Shown piece after piece: positions 45,191 to 57,248 of a stretch of 64,000 nt of DNA. Position 1 is the first letter of the stretch. Each line of letters opens with the position of its first letter. A model generated the notes under the pieces. It searched no databases, was not told the DNA's origin, and worked only from the letters and a program-made list of their open reading frames with translations. This DNA comes from Apus apus (lineage: Eukaryota; Chordata; Aves; Apodiformes; Apodidae). The stretch is taken from the NCBI RefSeq assembly GCF_020740795.1, contig NC_067299.1, forward strand, positions 11,977,333 to 12,041,332. The letters are read 5' to 3'. A program made the position numbers and the translations under genes.

Positions 45191-47229
45191 GGCAGCTGGA
45201 GCCCTTATGTGGGACAGGGAAATATGACCTGGGACCTACAGGGGCTTTTCTGAAGCAGGAGATGGTGGACAGGCACAGAATGCTGCTGACCATTGAATAC
45301 CTAATAAAAGTCCCCAGAATAGGCCCAAGTTTGTTCCTCCAATGGCACAGTCCAGCAAATGGTAGGGTCATTAAGGTCCTCCGTGACACACAGGCTTCTA
45401 CACTCAGAGACATATTTAAGGCGCGTAGAAAATTCTACGCCCACTTCCTCACCCTATGGGTTCCCTGTCTCCCACCACGACGTAACCCTTACTGGTGCCT
45501 CAGTTATGGCATGAGTGACCCCGGCAGGGTGTTGAACACCTCGAAGAAGAACTAGCAAGAGGTTTCTTTAGACCCTGGAAAACCTGGGAGGGTCGGAGCA
45601 GGGAGGGGGTCAATATTCCCCCACTTCCTGCCACACTGTAAAAGCGGGAGAGCCTGAAGCTCAGCCCCTTCCTTCCTGCACCTCCTCCCCTCCCGTCGCT
45701 GCTCAGAGATTGGGTTCCTCAAGTGCTCTCCAGAATCCAACTCCATCTGGTGCTGCCAGGAGCCCTGGATCCCTCTCCTGAAGTGGCCTTGCTGCAAGGC
45801 ACACTCACCCACCTCTTCCTGTCATCAGCAAGATGGGATTTGTATGTATTTGTGTATCAATGGAGAGGTCTGTTCTCCCCCCCCCCCGACCTGTTCCTGC
45901 CTTCCCGGTGTTAGAGGGAATTCCTGTTTTTATTTCCAACCCTTCATCTCTCTACCTTATTCCCCTTCTATCTTCTGTGACTTGCTGTGTGCCAAGAGTG
46001 ATGAGAGGCACAGACAGTCCTGGGCAGGGACTGTTTTGAAGGGGAGTCTGGGCTTTTGCAATACAGAAAACTGCATTTTTTTTTAAATTCTGTAGGCCCA
46101 ACTAGTATTAGGAAAGGTAAAAAGCAGGCAAAGAGCTAACCCAGTAAAGACAAAAAGAGTGAAGCAAATGCTAAGCTTCTAAGATGCTTTGTGTTTCTTA
46201 TCTTGCAGGTTTTGGTTTGGTTTGGATTAATGTGCTCATCTTTGGGGGGTGGGATGCAGTTCCAAGGACACAGATGCCTGGTGCTGGTGGAGATGCTCTG
46301 AGACCCTCTGCCCGGGCTCTTTCTGCTGCTCCTGGGGGTCTCTGATAAGTGCCAGTCACAGACAAGTACCTCAAATACATCAGGGCATCTGGTGGTGGCA
46401 CTGGCTGCTTATGGTCAGACAGAGGAGCTTGGCCAAAAAACCTGAGAGACTTTTTTAATTTTTCACAAAGGAGCACCTTTTCATCAGCTGGAACGGTTCA
46501 ATACTGTCGGTAGAAAGGCCGTGTATGTTCTGTTGTGCCAAAATGCGACTTTTCGGGTTGTGTGTCAAACGTTCAAGACCCGCAGGTTTCCCCCTCTACT
46601 TTCCTTGCCACTGCTCTATTACATGGATCTTTCAGGTGCTCCCGTCCGTCCTGACTAAACTGCTCATGCTTGAAGTCACCTTTCCAGCAGACTGACTGGA
46701 CTTCCGCAGCTCCCGTTGTTCTCCACTTCCCCCCTCCTCTGTCTCTGTGACATCTAGGTGTCACCCATCCAGTTGATGCTTTGAGCTTCAGCGAGGCAAA
46801 AACCTGTCCTGCCTGTCAGTAGTCTGCCTAATTGTCTCTGCAGCCAGCTCTTTATTTGCATTCCTGTTGATCTGTTCCTATCTGCCTGTCTAAACCACCT
46901 CTTGCATGTCTGTCCCTCGTGGAAGGTGAGCACAGCTGAAGGCAGCTTGGGCTTGGCATCTGGTTGAGAAGTGTGTTGTGTTGTTTATCAGGTTTCGATT
47001 TGGGGATGTTTCAAGAAAATCCCTTCTGTGCCTGTTTGTAGCCACTTCTCTAAGGAAAGAAGGTGGGAGTTGGTGCTAAGGAGCCGTAACCTCCCAGTGC
47101 AGACTTGGGTGGAGAAGGGGAATGTCAGGAAAAGGGGCAATAAGTCCCAGCTGGCCAATGAGAGAAATGGCAGGAACGGTGACAGAAGGAGCGGGGTTGT
47201 CCATACAGTGTCAGATCTCAAGGTCTGCT
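45191..47229. other. Arm sequence without a recognised gene (mirror)
   Basis: Mirror of 32,311-34,335. The block 45,510-46,040 is the source or sister of the extra copy in the spacer. No gene is supported. Confidence 0.5.
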
Positions 47230-48175
47230 TTTCCTCCTGCTCTGGAACTCCGTAAAATCACAGCTCTGTAGATTCAGGGAGCTGCAGGGAGCAAGGAGGT
47301 CTCCCCTCAGCCTCCCTTTCTCCAGGATGAACACCCCCAGGTCCCTCGGCTGCTTCTTGTGAGACTCGAGCTCCAGCCCCTTCCCCAGCTCCACTGCCCT
47401 TCCCTGGACACGCTCCAGCCTCTCAATGTCCTTCTTGTCATGAGGAGCCCCGAACTGACCCCAGGATTCGTGCTGTGGCCTCACCAGTGCCCAGCACTGA
47501 GGGCCCATACTGCCCTGGTCCTGCTGGCCAAAGCAGTGCTGATACAGGCCAAGATGCCGTTGGCCTTCTTGGTCACCTGGCTCATATTCAGCTGCTGTCA
47601 ACCAACAGCCCCAGGTCCTTTTCCACCAAGCACTTCCCAGCCCAGTTGCCCCAAGCCAGGAGAGTTGCCTGGGGTTGTTGTTCCCTGGATCCTCCTTTTG
47701 GCCCTTCTTGTAGACGTGGGTCACATTTGCAATTCTGCAGTCAACTGGAACCTTCCCTGTCGGCCAGGACAGCTGGTAAATGGTGGAATGGTGGAAAGTG
47801 GCTTGGTGAGCATTCTTCCAGCTCCCTCAGTCCCCTTGGCCGGATCCCATCCAGCCCCATAAACTTGTGTGTGTCTCAGTGGTGCAGCAGGTCAGTGACC
47901 ATCTCCTCTTGGACTATGGGGGCTTCATTCTGCTCCCCATCCCTGTCATCCAGCTCAGGCCACCAGGTACCCAGAGAACACCCAGTGTTCCTACTAAAGA
48001 CTGAGGCAAAGAAGGCAATAAGCGCCTCAGCCCCTTCTTGCTACTATATGTATAGAAGCCTTTTCATTCTATTTCATGGCAGTAGCCAGATTAAGTTCTA
48101 GTTGGAATTTGAACCTTCTAATTGTCTTCCTGCATAGCTTCACAACGTCCTTGTAGTCCTCCTCACTGACCTATC
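47230..48175 (-). mobile_element. CR1 fragment (mirror)
   Basis: Mirror of 31,360-32,310 with the same internal deletion, so the CR1 was already damaged before the arms were duplicated. Confidence 0.8.
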
Positions 48176-48253
48176 CCTTCTTCCAGACACCAGAAACTCC
48201 ACTTTTTTCTCCTGAGATCCACCCAAAAACCTCTGAGCACCTCAGCGAGGGCT

Positions 48254-48709
48254 CTAGGCCAAACTCTGACTGGACTTAGGGAAACCCAGTACCAAGTGTC
48301 CAAGATCTCCTCTTTGCAAGGGCTTTGCCTCCGAGCAGAGGGAGGCCAGAGGGGTCAGCACATGGAAACAGGAAGCTGAGACTGGATGCCAAGAGCTTGA
48401 GCAAACCCTGTTGTCCTCAAGGACAGGAAGAAACAGGGCTGGGAAGGGCAGGTGGGGCAAGTTGTGGGGCAGCCCCTCACCACCCCTCTCGCCTCCAGCT
48501 CCTGGATGGCGCCGCGGGACCCCCTGCTCCCCCTCACCCAACCCTGAGCGCCTCAGCCCCACAACCACCCCGGGGGCTGCGGGGCTGCGCATCCGATGAC
48601 AATCCAACCCCCTGGAAGCCGCTGCCGCTGTGACAAGAGCCACCATCTTCCCTCTGGCCGCCACCCGCCCGGCTCCCCCGCTCCCCTCAGGGCCCTCCAG
48701 CCCCTCCAT
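48254..48709 (-). other. Conserved 151-codon open frame (mirror)
   Basis: Mirror of 30,826-31,281 with the same translation. It is followed on the + strand by the AT-rich stretch 48,780-49,163 without a gene. Confidence 0.3.
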
Positions 48710-49163
48710 GGTCCCCCAGGGTGGGCTAATTGTGGGGGAGGGCTGGGGCTAATTCCCAGGGCTTAATTATCTGCGGGGCGGGCTCAGGCTTCGTTCGGGC
48801 AGTTTATGGATTTTTTTGTTTGAGGCAGTGTGCTCATGTGGGGGGTTTTCGGGTCCTAAAACATATTGCTTAGTTAAAATAACATTTTTTGAAGGGGCCG
48901 GATTTGGAGACTTTTAAATGAATACACATATTTCAATAACATTTAAATTTCCGAGGTTTGAGATTTTTTAGGGAGTATTTGAGAGATGCCTTGTCCCAAA
49001 ACCCCACACTGGAAATCTCTTTAATGTATCAAGGGTGATCGGGGTCGAATTTGAGGCCATCTTCAGATATTTTGGGGCCAAATTATCCTTTTAAATGGTT
49101 TAATTTTTTTTAAATGAAGAAAGCACAGGCATTTCTTTTTCTGGCTGTTCTTGGGGCTGATTT

Positions 49164-49210
49164 GCAGTCAGAGCGCTGCTGGAGGTGGCTCCACCAGGAG
49201 ACAGGTACTG
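49164..49210 (+). repeat. 47-bp MROH exon 11 fragment (mirror)
   Basis: The same fragment as at 30,325-30,371, here in + orientation, joining arm sequence to the ERV-L gag remnant at 49,211-49,400. Confidence 0.85.
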
Positions 49211-50230
49211 TCCCTCTCCACCAGGCATGTCCTGGGCTCATAATAACTGGTATGATCCCCAGGCAGTAGTGGAGAGAATTTCCAACTTACAGAAGGAGCA
49301 AAACACAAAACCTGGAAAACACAAAGCCGTGATATGTGCAGTTCTGGGAGCTGCATTCATGGCAGCCCAGAAAGAGAAACAACAATGTGAAAATAACGAC
49401 ACCATGGACCTGCCGTCCTGCCTGGCGAGAAGGGGCCACCGACGGCCGCTGCCGCTGGGAACGGGAACGGAGCCATCGGGGACTGGCCGCCGGAGAGTAA
49501 CATCACCGCACACACACACACACACGCACACACTCGTCTCCTCATACTCGCACACACAGCACGACCTCTTCAGCAGGACTGACGTCGGATTTCCTTCCCT
49601 CCTCCCTCCTCCCTTTGGTCCTTAACCCTCTCCCTCAAAAGCTCAGGACCTCTTGCATTGCCTCCCTAAAGGACACTTTCTCACTACACACATATTGATA
49701 TCCCTGGTAGCCATTCACATTTGCATTGTCCCTAAACATCATCCCTCAGTTTGTGTTAACCCTTAATAAACCAATTAATTAGTGGAGTAAGCTTTGGTTT
49801 TAGAGGCAATTTCTGAGCGTGGTGGGGGGTGCTTTCTAACTACCACCCTGAAACACGGTCCCGCAGTGGCCGTTCCTCTGTGAGAGGCGAGTGCCTTGTG
49901 TGACCCTCGGTCTTACTAAAAAAACCTCGCGGGGGGGGAAGTTGGGAAAGCATCCTGACAGTCAGTAGCCCAATACCGGCTCGCGCCATCTGGTGTCAGG
50001 AGTGGGATAACGGGGGTCGTTAGAAGCCCCCCACACTCTGAAATTGCTTCATTTGTGTAGTGTTAAAAAAAAAAATAATTATATATATATATATATAATT
50101 AAAGAAAATGGCTACCAAGGGAGTTATAAATGATATAGATGTTGGAAGTGATGGTGCAGAAAATGAAATTTGTGGGGAAAGCACTGAAGTTCAGGACGCG
50201 TTATTTTCACCTTCCCCTAGTTTTGAGGAG
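49211..50230 (+). mobile_element. ERV-L remnant after deletions (gag piece, LTR, primer site, gag start)
   Basis: A gag piece at 49,211-49,400 is joined at a CGA microhomology to an LTR lacking its first 200 bases. The LTR contains a (CA)n run at about 49,505-49,530 and AATAAA at 49,765-49,770. A tRNA-Leu primer binding site at 49,991-50,008 follows, then 120 bases of gag from the ATG at 50,108. At 50,230 gag is fused to LTR sequence corresponding to 22,760 of the left arm. Nothing here can be active. Confidence 0.8.
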
Positions 50231-50670
50231 GCTTGTGGGGGTGGTGCAGTCCCCAGTGCAGTCCCCGGCGGCTTTTTCCCCAGCGGTAGCGGCAGCAGTG
50301 GGTGTTCCGCCTCTCAGCAGCTGTGGCGGCTTCTCTCCTTGGCAGGCAGGTACGGCAGGGTCCCAAAGTCTGTGGTTTCAGAGGGGCAGCCCCTCGCGAC
50401 TCAAGGGATTGGCTGCAGTGCTGAGGTGGGATGGAGCAGGATGCTCCATCTCCATGGGTCTGCCTCAGTTTCCCTTTGGGATTCCATTGCTGTCTCTCAG
50501 CTGTACAGCCCCAAGCCTGGAGTGGAAAGAGTCACTGACCAGTGACTCCCCTGAAAGTCCAACCAGAGGCCAAAGGTGGTGACTGTCGCACCAGATGCTC
50601 TCGGGCAGAGGCACACAAAGGCCAGCCTGGCCACAACCATTCCAGTGCTTCGCACAAGTCTCTGTAGATG
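50231..50670 (-). mobile_element. LTR part (mirror of 22.4-22.76 kb)
   Basis: Inverted copy of the U3-like part of the 22.6-kb LTR and the sequence before it. The open frame that runs from the gag ATG into this segment is a chance fusion. Confidence 0.6.
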
Positions 50671-50679
50671 AGGTCAGTT

Positions 50680-50943
50680 GCTCTCCCCGTGTTAACTTGA
50701 TGCTGTGACCCCACTGCAAAAGGCCAACACATTTGTCAGGCATGATTTGCCCTCGGTGAAGCCATGTTGGTTGCCACCAACCACCTCTGTGTTTTCCATG
50801 TGCCTTAGCAGAGCCTTCAGGAGGATCTGCTCCATGATCTTGCTGGGCACAGAGGTGAGACTGACTGGCCTGTAGTTCCCTGGGTCTTCTTTCCTTCCCT
50901 TTTTGAAGATGGGTGTGATGTTTCCTCTTTTCCAGTCCATGGG
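50680..50943 (-). mobile_element. CR1 reverse transcriptase fragment (mirror)
   Basis: Inverted copy of 22,047-22,310, with the same RT blocks. Confidence 0.85.
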
Positions 50944-51253
50944 GACTTCTCAAATATGATGGAGGAGGGTTAATTGCCAGCAGCCCCTAGAAAGCCTGGC
51001 CGCATCCTTGATCGGAGAGGCTCCCGGACACCTTCCCTAGGAGGTCGCTGAACCTTCTCCCCTCCAGCAGAGAAACCAGATTGGGTGGTTACTCCTCAGA
51101 GGTTGAAAAATGAGACCCAGGACACGAGCTGTGGCCGTAAGAGGGTGGGTGAGGTCTTTACTAGTCAGCTGTGGACTCTAAAAAGGAGGCTGGAGGACAA
51201 AGTGCCGCCCCCCCCCACCCCCTCCCTTGGCAATGGCAGACTCACAGCTGAGA

Positions 51254-54200
51254 GACCATTCTGATCTTTGCTGCTCCTGTGGAGTTCCCAGGATCAGCAC
51301 GGCCTGAGCTGCCAGGGGACAGACTGAGGGGTCAGGGCCCTTCTCCAAGGGCCGAAGGGCTGCGACAGACAGAAACAGAGCAGTGGTGAGACCCTGCTGG
51401 CTGCAGAGACCTTCCCATGACAGCCCCATCTGCCCCTGTCCCTGGCCTGGAGGAGCAGGGGGGACCAGCGGACCTCAGGAATCCCAGCATCCCAGACTGG
51501 GTTGGGTTGGAAGTGACCTTGAGGATCATCTAGTCCCAAAACCCTGAATGGGCAGGGACACCTCCCACCAGCCCAGGTTGCTCCAAGCCCCATCCAACCT
51601 GCCCTTGAGCACTTGCAGGGATAGGGCAGCCACAGCTTCTCTGGGCAGCCTGTTCCAGGGTCTCACCACTTTCCCAGGAAAGAATTTCTTCCTCATGTCC
51701 AACCTCACTCTCCCCAGTGAATGCCCCAAAGGTCTCCAACACATTCCCCCTGCCCTGAGGCATTTCCCTGGAGCAGGGCCAGGCATGGCAGCGTCCTGCC
51801 CAGGCCCCGGCCCTGCCCCCCCAACCCTAGCACAGCCCTGCCCCTGCTCACTGTTGCCGATCCGGAGCAGAGCCATGTCCTGGAGCAGAGCCTGGCCTCA
51901 GCCTGGCCCAGCGGCGCAAGAAGCTCCACGGTCGCACGGGGCGTCCTGATCTTGCCTTCATCATTTGACAGCTCAGAATATAAGTAGTCTGAGTTGCCAG
52001 GGAGCGGACAGAGGCTTTGTTGTCCTTCCTCAGGGGCTCAAGGGCTGTGACCAAAAGACAGAGCCAAGATGACCCCTGGTGTCTGCACAGACCCCCAGGC
52101 ATCCCCTCCAGAGCACGGCAGCCACTTTCCCTAGCCAGGGGAGAGCTGCTGCTGCTGCTCAGCAATGCCACAAGTGCCCCTGACATGTTCCCCCTGCACT
52201 AAGGTGTCTCCCTGGAGTGGGGCCAGGCACGGCAGCCCCCTGCCCAGGCCCTGGCCCTGCCCCCCCAACCCCAGCACAGCTCTGCCCCTGCTCACCACTG
52301 ATGACCTCTGACAGCTTCTCCTTGCTCTGGTCCCGTGCAACCAGCCCTGGGAAGAGAGCATGGTCAGAGCCCCTGCTCCCCAGCCCCTGCCCAGCACAGC
52401 CCCGGCCCCTTGAGGCTCTTGCAGCCAAGGGCTGCTCCCCCTGCCCGGGCCCTGCACGGGGCCTGGGGCCAGGCTGCCAGAAGAGGGTCCCCGGGGGCTG
52501 AGCTCACCAATCAACCTGATGGCTTCCAATCTCAGAGTGGCCTGAGGGTCTCTGAGGTACAGCAGGCACTTCCGCAAGTATCTAGCAGCCCTCCTCCTGT
52601 CCTGCTCCAGCTGGAGGGAGCACAAGGCTATGGGCATGTCCCAGTCCCTCCTCCCAGCACCTGGTGTTCCCCTACCCACCAGGCCATTCCCATCTCCCAG
52701 CCAGGAGCCTTGTGGGACTGAGGTGGAGAGGGAGCCACCGGCAGAGGGGGCCCAGGGGTGCAGAGACCCCTCCCTCCCGCTGGGTGTGGGGAGGGGAGAG
52801 GGGCCTGGAGAAGAGCTTCTGGGGGCTCTGCTCTTCGGGACAGGGAACAAGGATGCAGCTCCAGCCTGGGCCTTGGGGCTTGTCCTCACCAAGCAGCCTC
52901 CAATCCTCCATGTCTCCTGGGTCTCCAGAAGGTTCCTGAGCTCTTGCCACTCAAGGACCTCTGCTGCAGCCAGGAGGGCTCTGCTGGAGGCCTGCACAAC
53001 AGCATAAGATGGGTGGTGGCACCACAGCCTGGGGAAGAAGACCTGGCGTCCCCCTCCACCTGGGCTGATGCTGCCCTCAGAAGCTGGAACATGCCCTGGG
53101 CAAACACCTGCGGGGCTCTTCCTGCACCTGCTTAGCTTTGAAATCTGTACCTCAGCCACACGCTGCCTGCTGTCCCTCAGGTGGAAGCAGAGAGGGAGCA
53201 GGCTCCTTCGTGCTTTGGTCTTCATCTGCCTCTTCTTTCCCGCCACCCTCAGCAGGTTGGTGAAAAGGATGATGGCCAGCTCCCTCACCTCGCTGACACC
53301 CTGGCAGGGAGAAGCACAGCAGGACATCAGCAAGAGCAGCTCTGCCCACCGTGAGCCCCCAGGGCTCTGAGAGCAGCTGTCAAGGAGAAGCCGGGGAGGA
53401 GAAAGGAGAGGAGCAGCCCCTGCTCCCCGTGCTGCCCACAGGGCTGGGTGCAGGGCAGCTGTCCTTGCCCAGTGCCCTCAGTGGGGCTGAGGCGCCCACA
53501 TCAGCCTTACATGATTAAAGAAGGGCAGGAGCTTGTCCGCCTAGCTCCACAGCGATGGCCCTGGTCTCCTTCCTCTCCAGTTGAGGCATCACTTTTCGCA
53601 AGACCAGCAGGGCTTTCAGCCTGAGATCTTCGCTGCCATCCTGCAGGAGTTCCATCAGGTCTGGCAGGAGCAACCGCATTTTTCTTGCCTGTGTGAAAAA
53701 AGGAACGTCCATGTTGTGAAAAGGTCCATGCCTGGAAAGCTCCCCAGGCAGCCACCAGGCCCCACATGGCAGGGAGGGTGCTGAACTGACTCCCAGCCAA
53801 GGCCCCCACCCCAGCCCCTGCCCCAGCCCCCGGCTGCCACCGTGGCTCCCCTGGGTGACCCTGCTCACCACATCAGGTCTAGTTGACAGTGTCACCAGGC
53901 CCCTGAGCACCAGGGAGAGCATCGCCCGGCTGGGATGGCTCAGAAACCTCCAGAACTGATTCCTTTGAGCTAAGCGCTCATCTGCCAGATTCATGCTGTC
54001 CAGCAGCTGAAAGAAACCCAGCAATGAGGGGTCGGCAGAGAGCTGCTGGAGCTCCCTGCTCCCACCAGCAGCTGAGATCAAGGGCGTGGGGGCTTTTCCT
54101 GGGAACTCACAGTCAGGAAAAAAAAGTCCTCTGTGCCAGTGGAGAAGAGCATCTTCTGCTTCTGCTTCTCGTGTCGCGTGAGCAGATCGGGCAGAACCTT

Positions 54201-57200
54201 CTCCAACGTCTGAGGTGTGGAGAACATCACCTCCCACATGTCCAGGGCAGCCCTGCAAGCCAGACCGCTCTGTCAGCAGGGCTGCCTCGGCCACAGCAGC
54301 AGAGCTCCGTGGGTCTGGACCCCCCGGTCTCTGGGCCCCTCTCCCCACAGGCAACAAGCCCTCAGGGCTGTCGCGGCCAGTACCTGTCTCCTGGTGGAGC
54401 CACCTCCAGCAGCGCTCTGACTGCCTCCCCAGGGCACTTGGCAGCCATGGCCAGCAGCAGAGACTCCACCCTAAGCAGGTTTGACTCCTTGGTGATGCTT
54501 TCCAGGTGTTGGTGGGTACAGCTGATGATTCTTGGCACCTGGAGGGGACACAACAACACGGGTGAGGATGGGGGGTGCTGCCGCTGCGGTGCCGCCATTT
54601 CCTCAGCTGCCCTTCCCAGCCCTCCCTGCTGCCCTCAGTGGCTTCAGGTGCCTCCAAGGGTCTGGGGAGGGTGGGATGGAGGGGGAAGAAGGCCTGCCAG
54701 GGCTGAAGGGCAGGGCAACCCAGCCACAGGCCACTCACGTCCACCAGCCAGAAGTCAGGGTCTCCCGTGACCACATCCATCATGCTCCTGGCCAGCTGCT
54801 TGTTGTAGATGCTGGAGGTACTCAGGGCCCCAGTGATTACACAGGTGAAATCTGCCCTCTCCAAAGGCTTGGCAAGGGTGCTTAGCAAGCATCTTTGGGA
54901 GGAAAGCAGGGAGGGAAGAGATGTCACACCGAGTGCGTCTGGTGGTGCTGCTGCGCTGGGCCCTGCCAGCAGTCCTGGCCAGAGGTGTCGGTGACAAGAG
55001 AGGGCCCCAAGGGTGAGGGAGGAGGTTTGGGGTGATGAGCACAGGGTGCTGGCCCCACAGCCAACCAGGGCTGCCTGGTGGCCAGGAGAGCTGGAGCTCC
55101 GGCTGGGGCACTGGCCCTCAGCCCTCACATGGTCCCTGCTCGGGGACAGCAGGAACCCTGTTCCCAGGTCAGCCAGGCCAGGCCAGCCCCACCATTTCTG
55201 GTGCTGTTGCTCACACAAGTCACCTGCTGAGGCTACGAACAAGAGTCCCAGCAGGGGGGAGCTCAGGGAGCTCCTCACCTTGGTGATGTCTGTGGCACTG
55301 GTCACAAAGCGCAGGGCCATGGCCTGAGCTTCCCAGTCCTCTTGGAGCTCCTCATCCTCTGGCAGTGTTGTCACTGAGGGGGCAAGACATAGGAGGGGGT
55401 AAGACCCAGCAGCTTTGCCAGCAAGCTGAGCAAATCCTGAGCAGACCTTGGAAGGAGGAATGGCCGAGGACGGAGGTCACGACCCACAGCCAGGGAGGAG
55501 ATGGTGGGCAGCAGGGTAAAGAAAAGGGGGACCAGTGTGCAGTGTGTGCATCCCAACTCTCCTGGCCTGGGAAAGCCCACGGACCTGGAGCTCTGAGGCC
55601 CTCCCACAATTAGACCATGGATGGAACAGTGGTGCTGGGGGGAGGCCTCGGGGGGCTGGAGAGCTGCAGGGCAGGGGCAGCAGCTCTTGAGGGGGGTGAG
55701 GAGGGGTGGGGCTGCCTCCTGTTTGGAGGAGCAACTCAGCTACGTGGGACGAGCAACAGCCTGGGAGAGAACGTGTGGGTCAGGAGCAGAGGAGAGGCAG
55801 TGCTGGGGACATGGTGGTGCCTCCAGCCAGCCCAAGAACAGTCTTTCACAACACCCAGGAGGGGAAGCAGACGTATTGGGTGATGTTGGTTTGCAGATGG
55901 GTGCAGCTCACCACAGCTTCTCTTACATTTTTGTTGGATTAGGATATGAAGGGAACAAAGAGCATCCAAAGCCACATCCCTGGTCTCTCCTTCCTTGAAT
56001 GACGTGAGGAGGAGGAGTTGTCCCAGCAGCTGCCCGAGGACCGGAATCTGGATGTATCTGCCAGAGGCTTGGCTGTGCTCCTTGGGAGCAGCCTGGGTGA
56101 GGGAGGCAGAACAGCAGAAGGGCTGAGGGCTCCCAGAGCAGCAGCTGGGCAGCAGCGCCACGTGGGGAGAGCTGCAGGGAGGGGAGATGGCCTGGCTGGA
56201 TGATGCCTGGTCCTTACCTTCCGTGAGGCGAGAAAATGGATCAGATTCCTAATCCTCCCCACGCTCCTCTGACGCACAGAGGCTTCTCTGGAGGTGGCGA
56301 AGCTCAGCAGCAGCTGGCAAGAGAGAAGCCACTGGTTTGCCCTAGGACCAGACACCTGCTCCAGCAGGAGCAGGAACGCTCAGCTCCTGGGCTGGAGTCA
56401 TACAGCCCACCAAGGCTGCCCCTGCTCTCCAGCAAAGGCTGGAGGGAGGTCCTGCCCCAAGGGTCCCTTGCCGGCTTGGGACAAATGGCCCGGGCCACCT
56501 TGTGGCCAGGCAGGAGGCAAATGTCACCCTCTCCCCAGCCACTGTGCTCCAGTAAAGCCTGGTGGGCAGCCCCTGGCTACCCCAGGGAGGTGGGCAGCCC
56601 CCTGCAGTCTCTGTGGCACTGGCATGGGGACCGTCCACTCCAGAGTGGACAATCCCTGCCCTCCAGGGCGATAAACAGCCCCACTCTCTGCACATGCCAG
56701 ACCTGGAGCAAATTGTCTGCAGCAACTTGTTGCGTCTGGAGGCAGGAATGTTGAGCAGCCACTCCTCCAGCATGGTGTCCATGGCTCTCAGGGTCTGCGA
56801 GGAGGAGAAAGCATCAGTGTGCTGTACCCCCTGCGCCCAGGGGACTGAGCTGAATTCCTAGAGTCCCAAGAGAGAGCCAGGGGCAGACAATCTGCTGCGG
56901 GCTGAGCAGCCTGCAGCACTGTCTGTGGCCAGGCCCATGAGAAGGGAGCACAGGAGTGAGGGTGAGAAAGGAAATCTGTGCTGCTGCCCTGCCTTGGATC
57001 TCTGGTCGTATTGCGACACAGAGTGGCCCGGGAGCAGCCTAGAGGGGCCAGGGGCTCTTGCAGCTTTCCCAGCACTTACCTTAGAGTAGAGGACAGTGTC
57101 CAGGTCCCTCATGTCCTCTTGTGGAGGAAGCAAGAAGACACTGGAGAAGCAGGCTTGTAGAAAGCTCTGCTCTTTGCCCTTCAGCACCGTCTGCACTAAG
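51254..57200 (-). pseudogene. MROH-family gene, right-arm copy, 5' truncated and frameshifted
   Basis: It contains the counterparts of exons 5-19 of the left MROH gene, from exon 5 at 57,200-57,080 to the terminal exons at 52,044-51,848 and 51,359 to about 51,254. Exons 1-4 are absent because arm homology ends at about 57,248. Three lesions break the frame: two extra bases at the end of exon 6 (near 56,712), four extra bases near the start of exon 10 (54,866-54,882), and one extra base in exon 14 (53,542). A deletion of about 644 bp removes the last codons of the alternative terminal exon, its poly(A) signal and the F-box-like exon. Splice sites are mostly kept. Long open frames of 400-619 codons here run through introns and are not genes. 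The CR1 tail is at about 51,475-51,710. Confidence 0.8.
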
Positions 57201-57248
57201 CTGCGAGGAGAGAAGGGATGAGTGGGACCCTGGTGCTGGGAGCGGTGC

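Larger units (their letters stand above)
41059..57248 (-). repeat. Right arm of the large palindrome
   Basis: This is the inverted copy of 15,108-38,524. Relative to the left arm it lacks about 2.06 kb (28,078-30,138), about 4.47 kb (22,760-27,229) and about 644 bp (21,099-21,741), and one 72-bp unit in the two-exon gene. These account for the arm length difference of about 7.2 kb. Confidence 0.9.

Noticed and set aside
50108-50545. Fusion protein of gag start with downstream Gly/Pro-rich sequence
   Set aside because: Created by the 4.5-kb deletion joining gag to LTR sequence; chance open frame.
53515-55374. Open frame of 619 codons on the minus strand
   Set aside because: It runs through predicted MROH introns and changes frame relative to known exons; stops were lost by chance in GC-rich sequence and by the exon 10 insertion.
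15108-57248. Firm assignment to the W chromosome
   Set aside because: The ERV density and palindrome fit it, but no known gametolog is present in the window, so sex linkage cannot be claimed from sequence.
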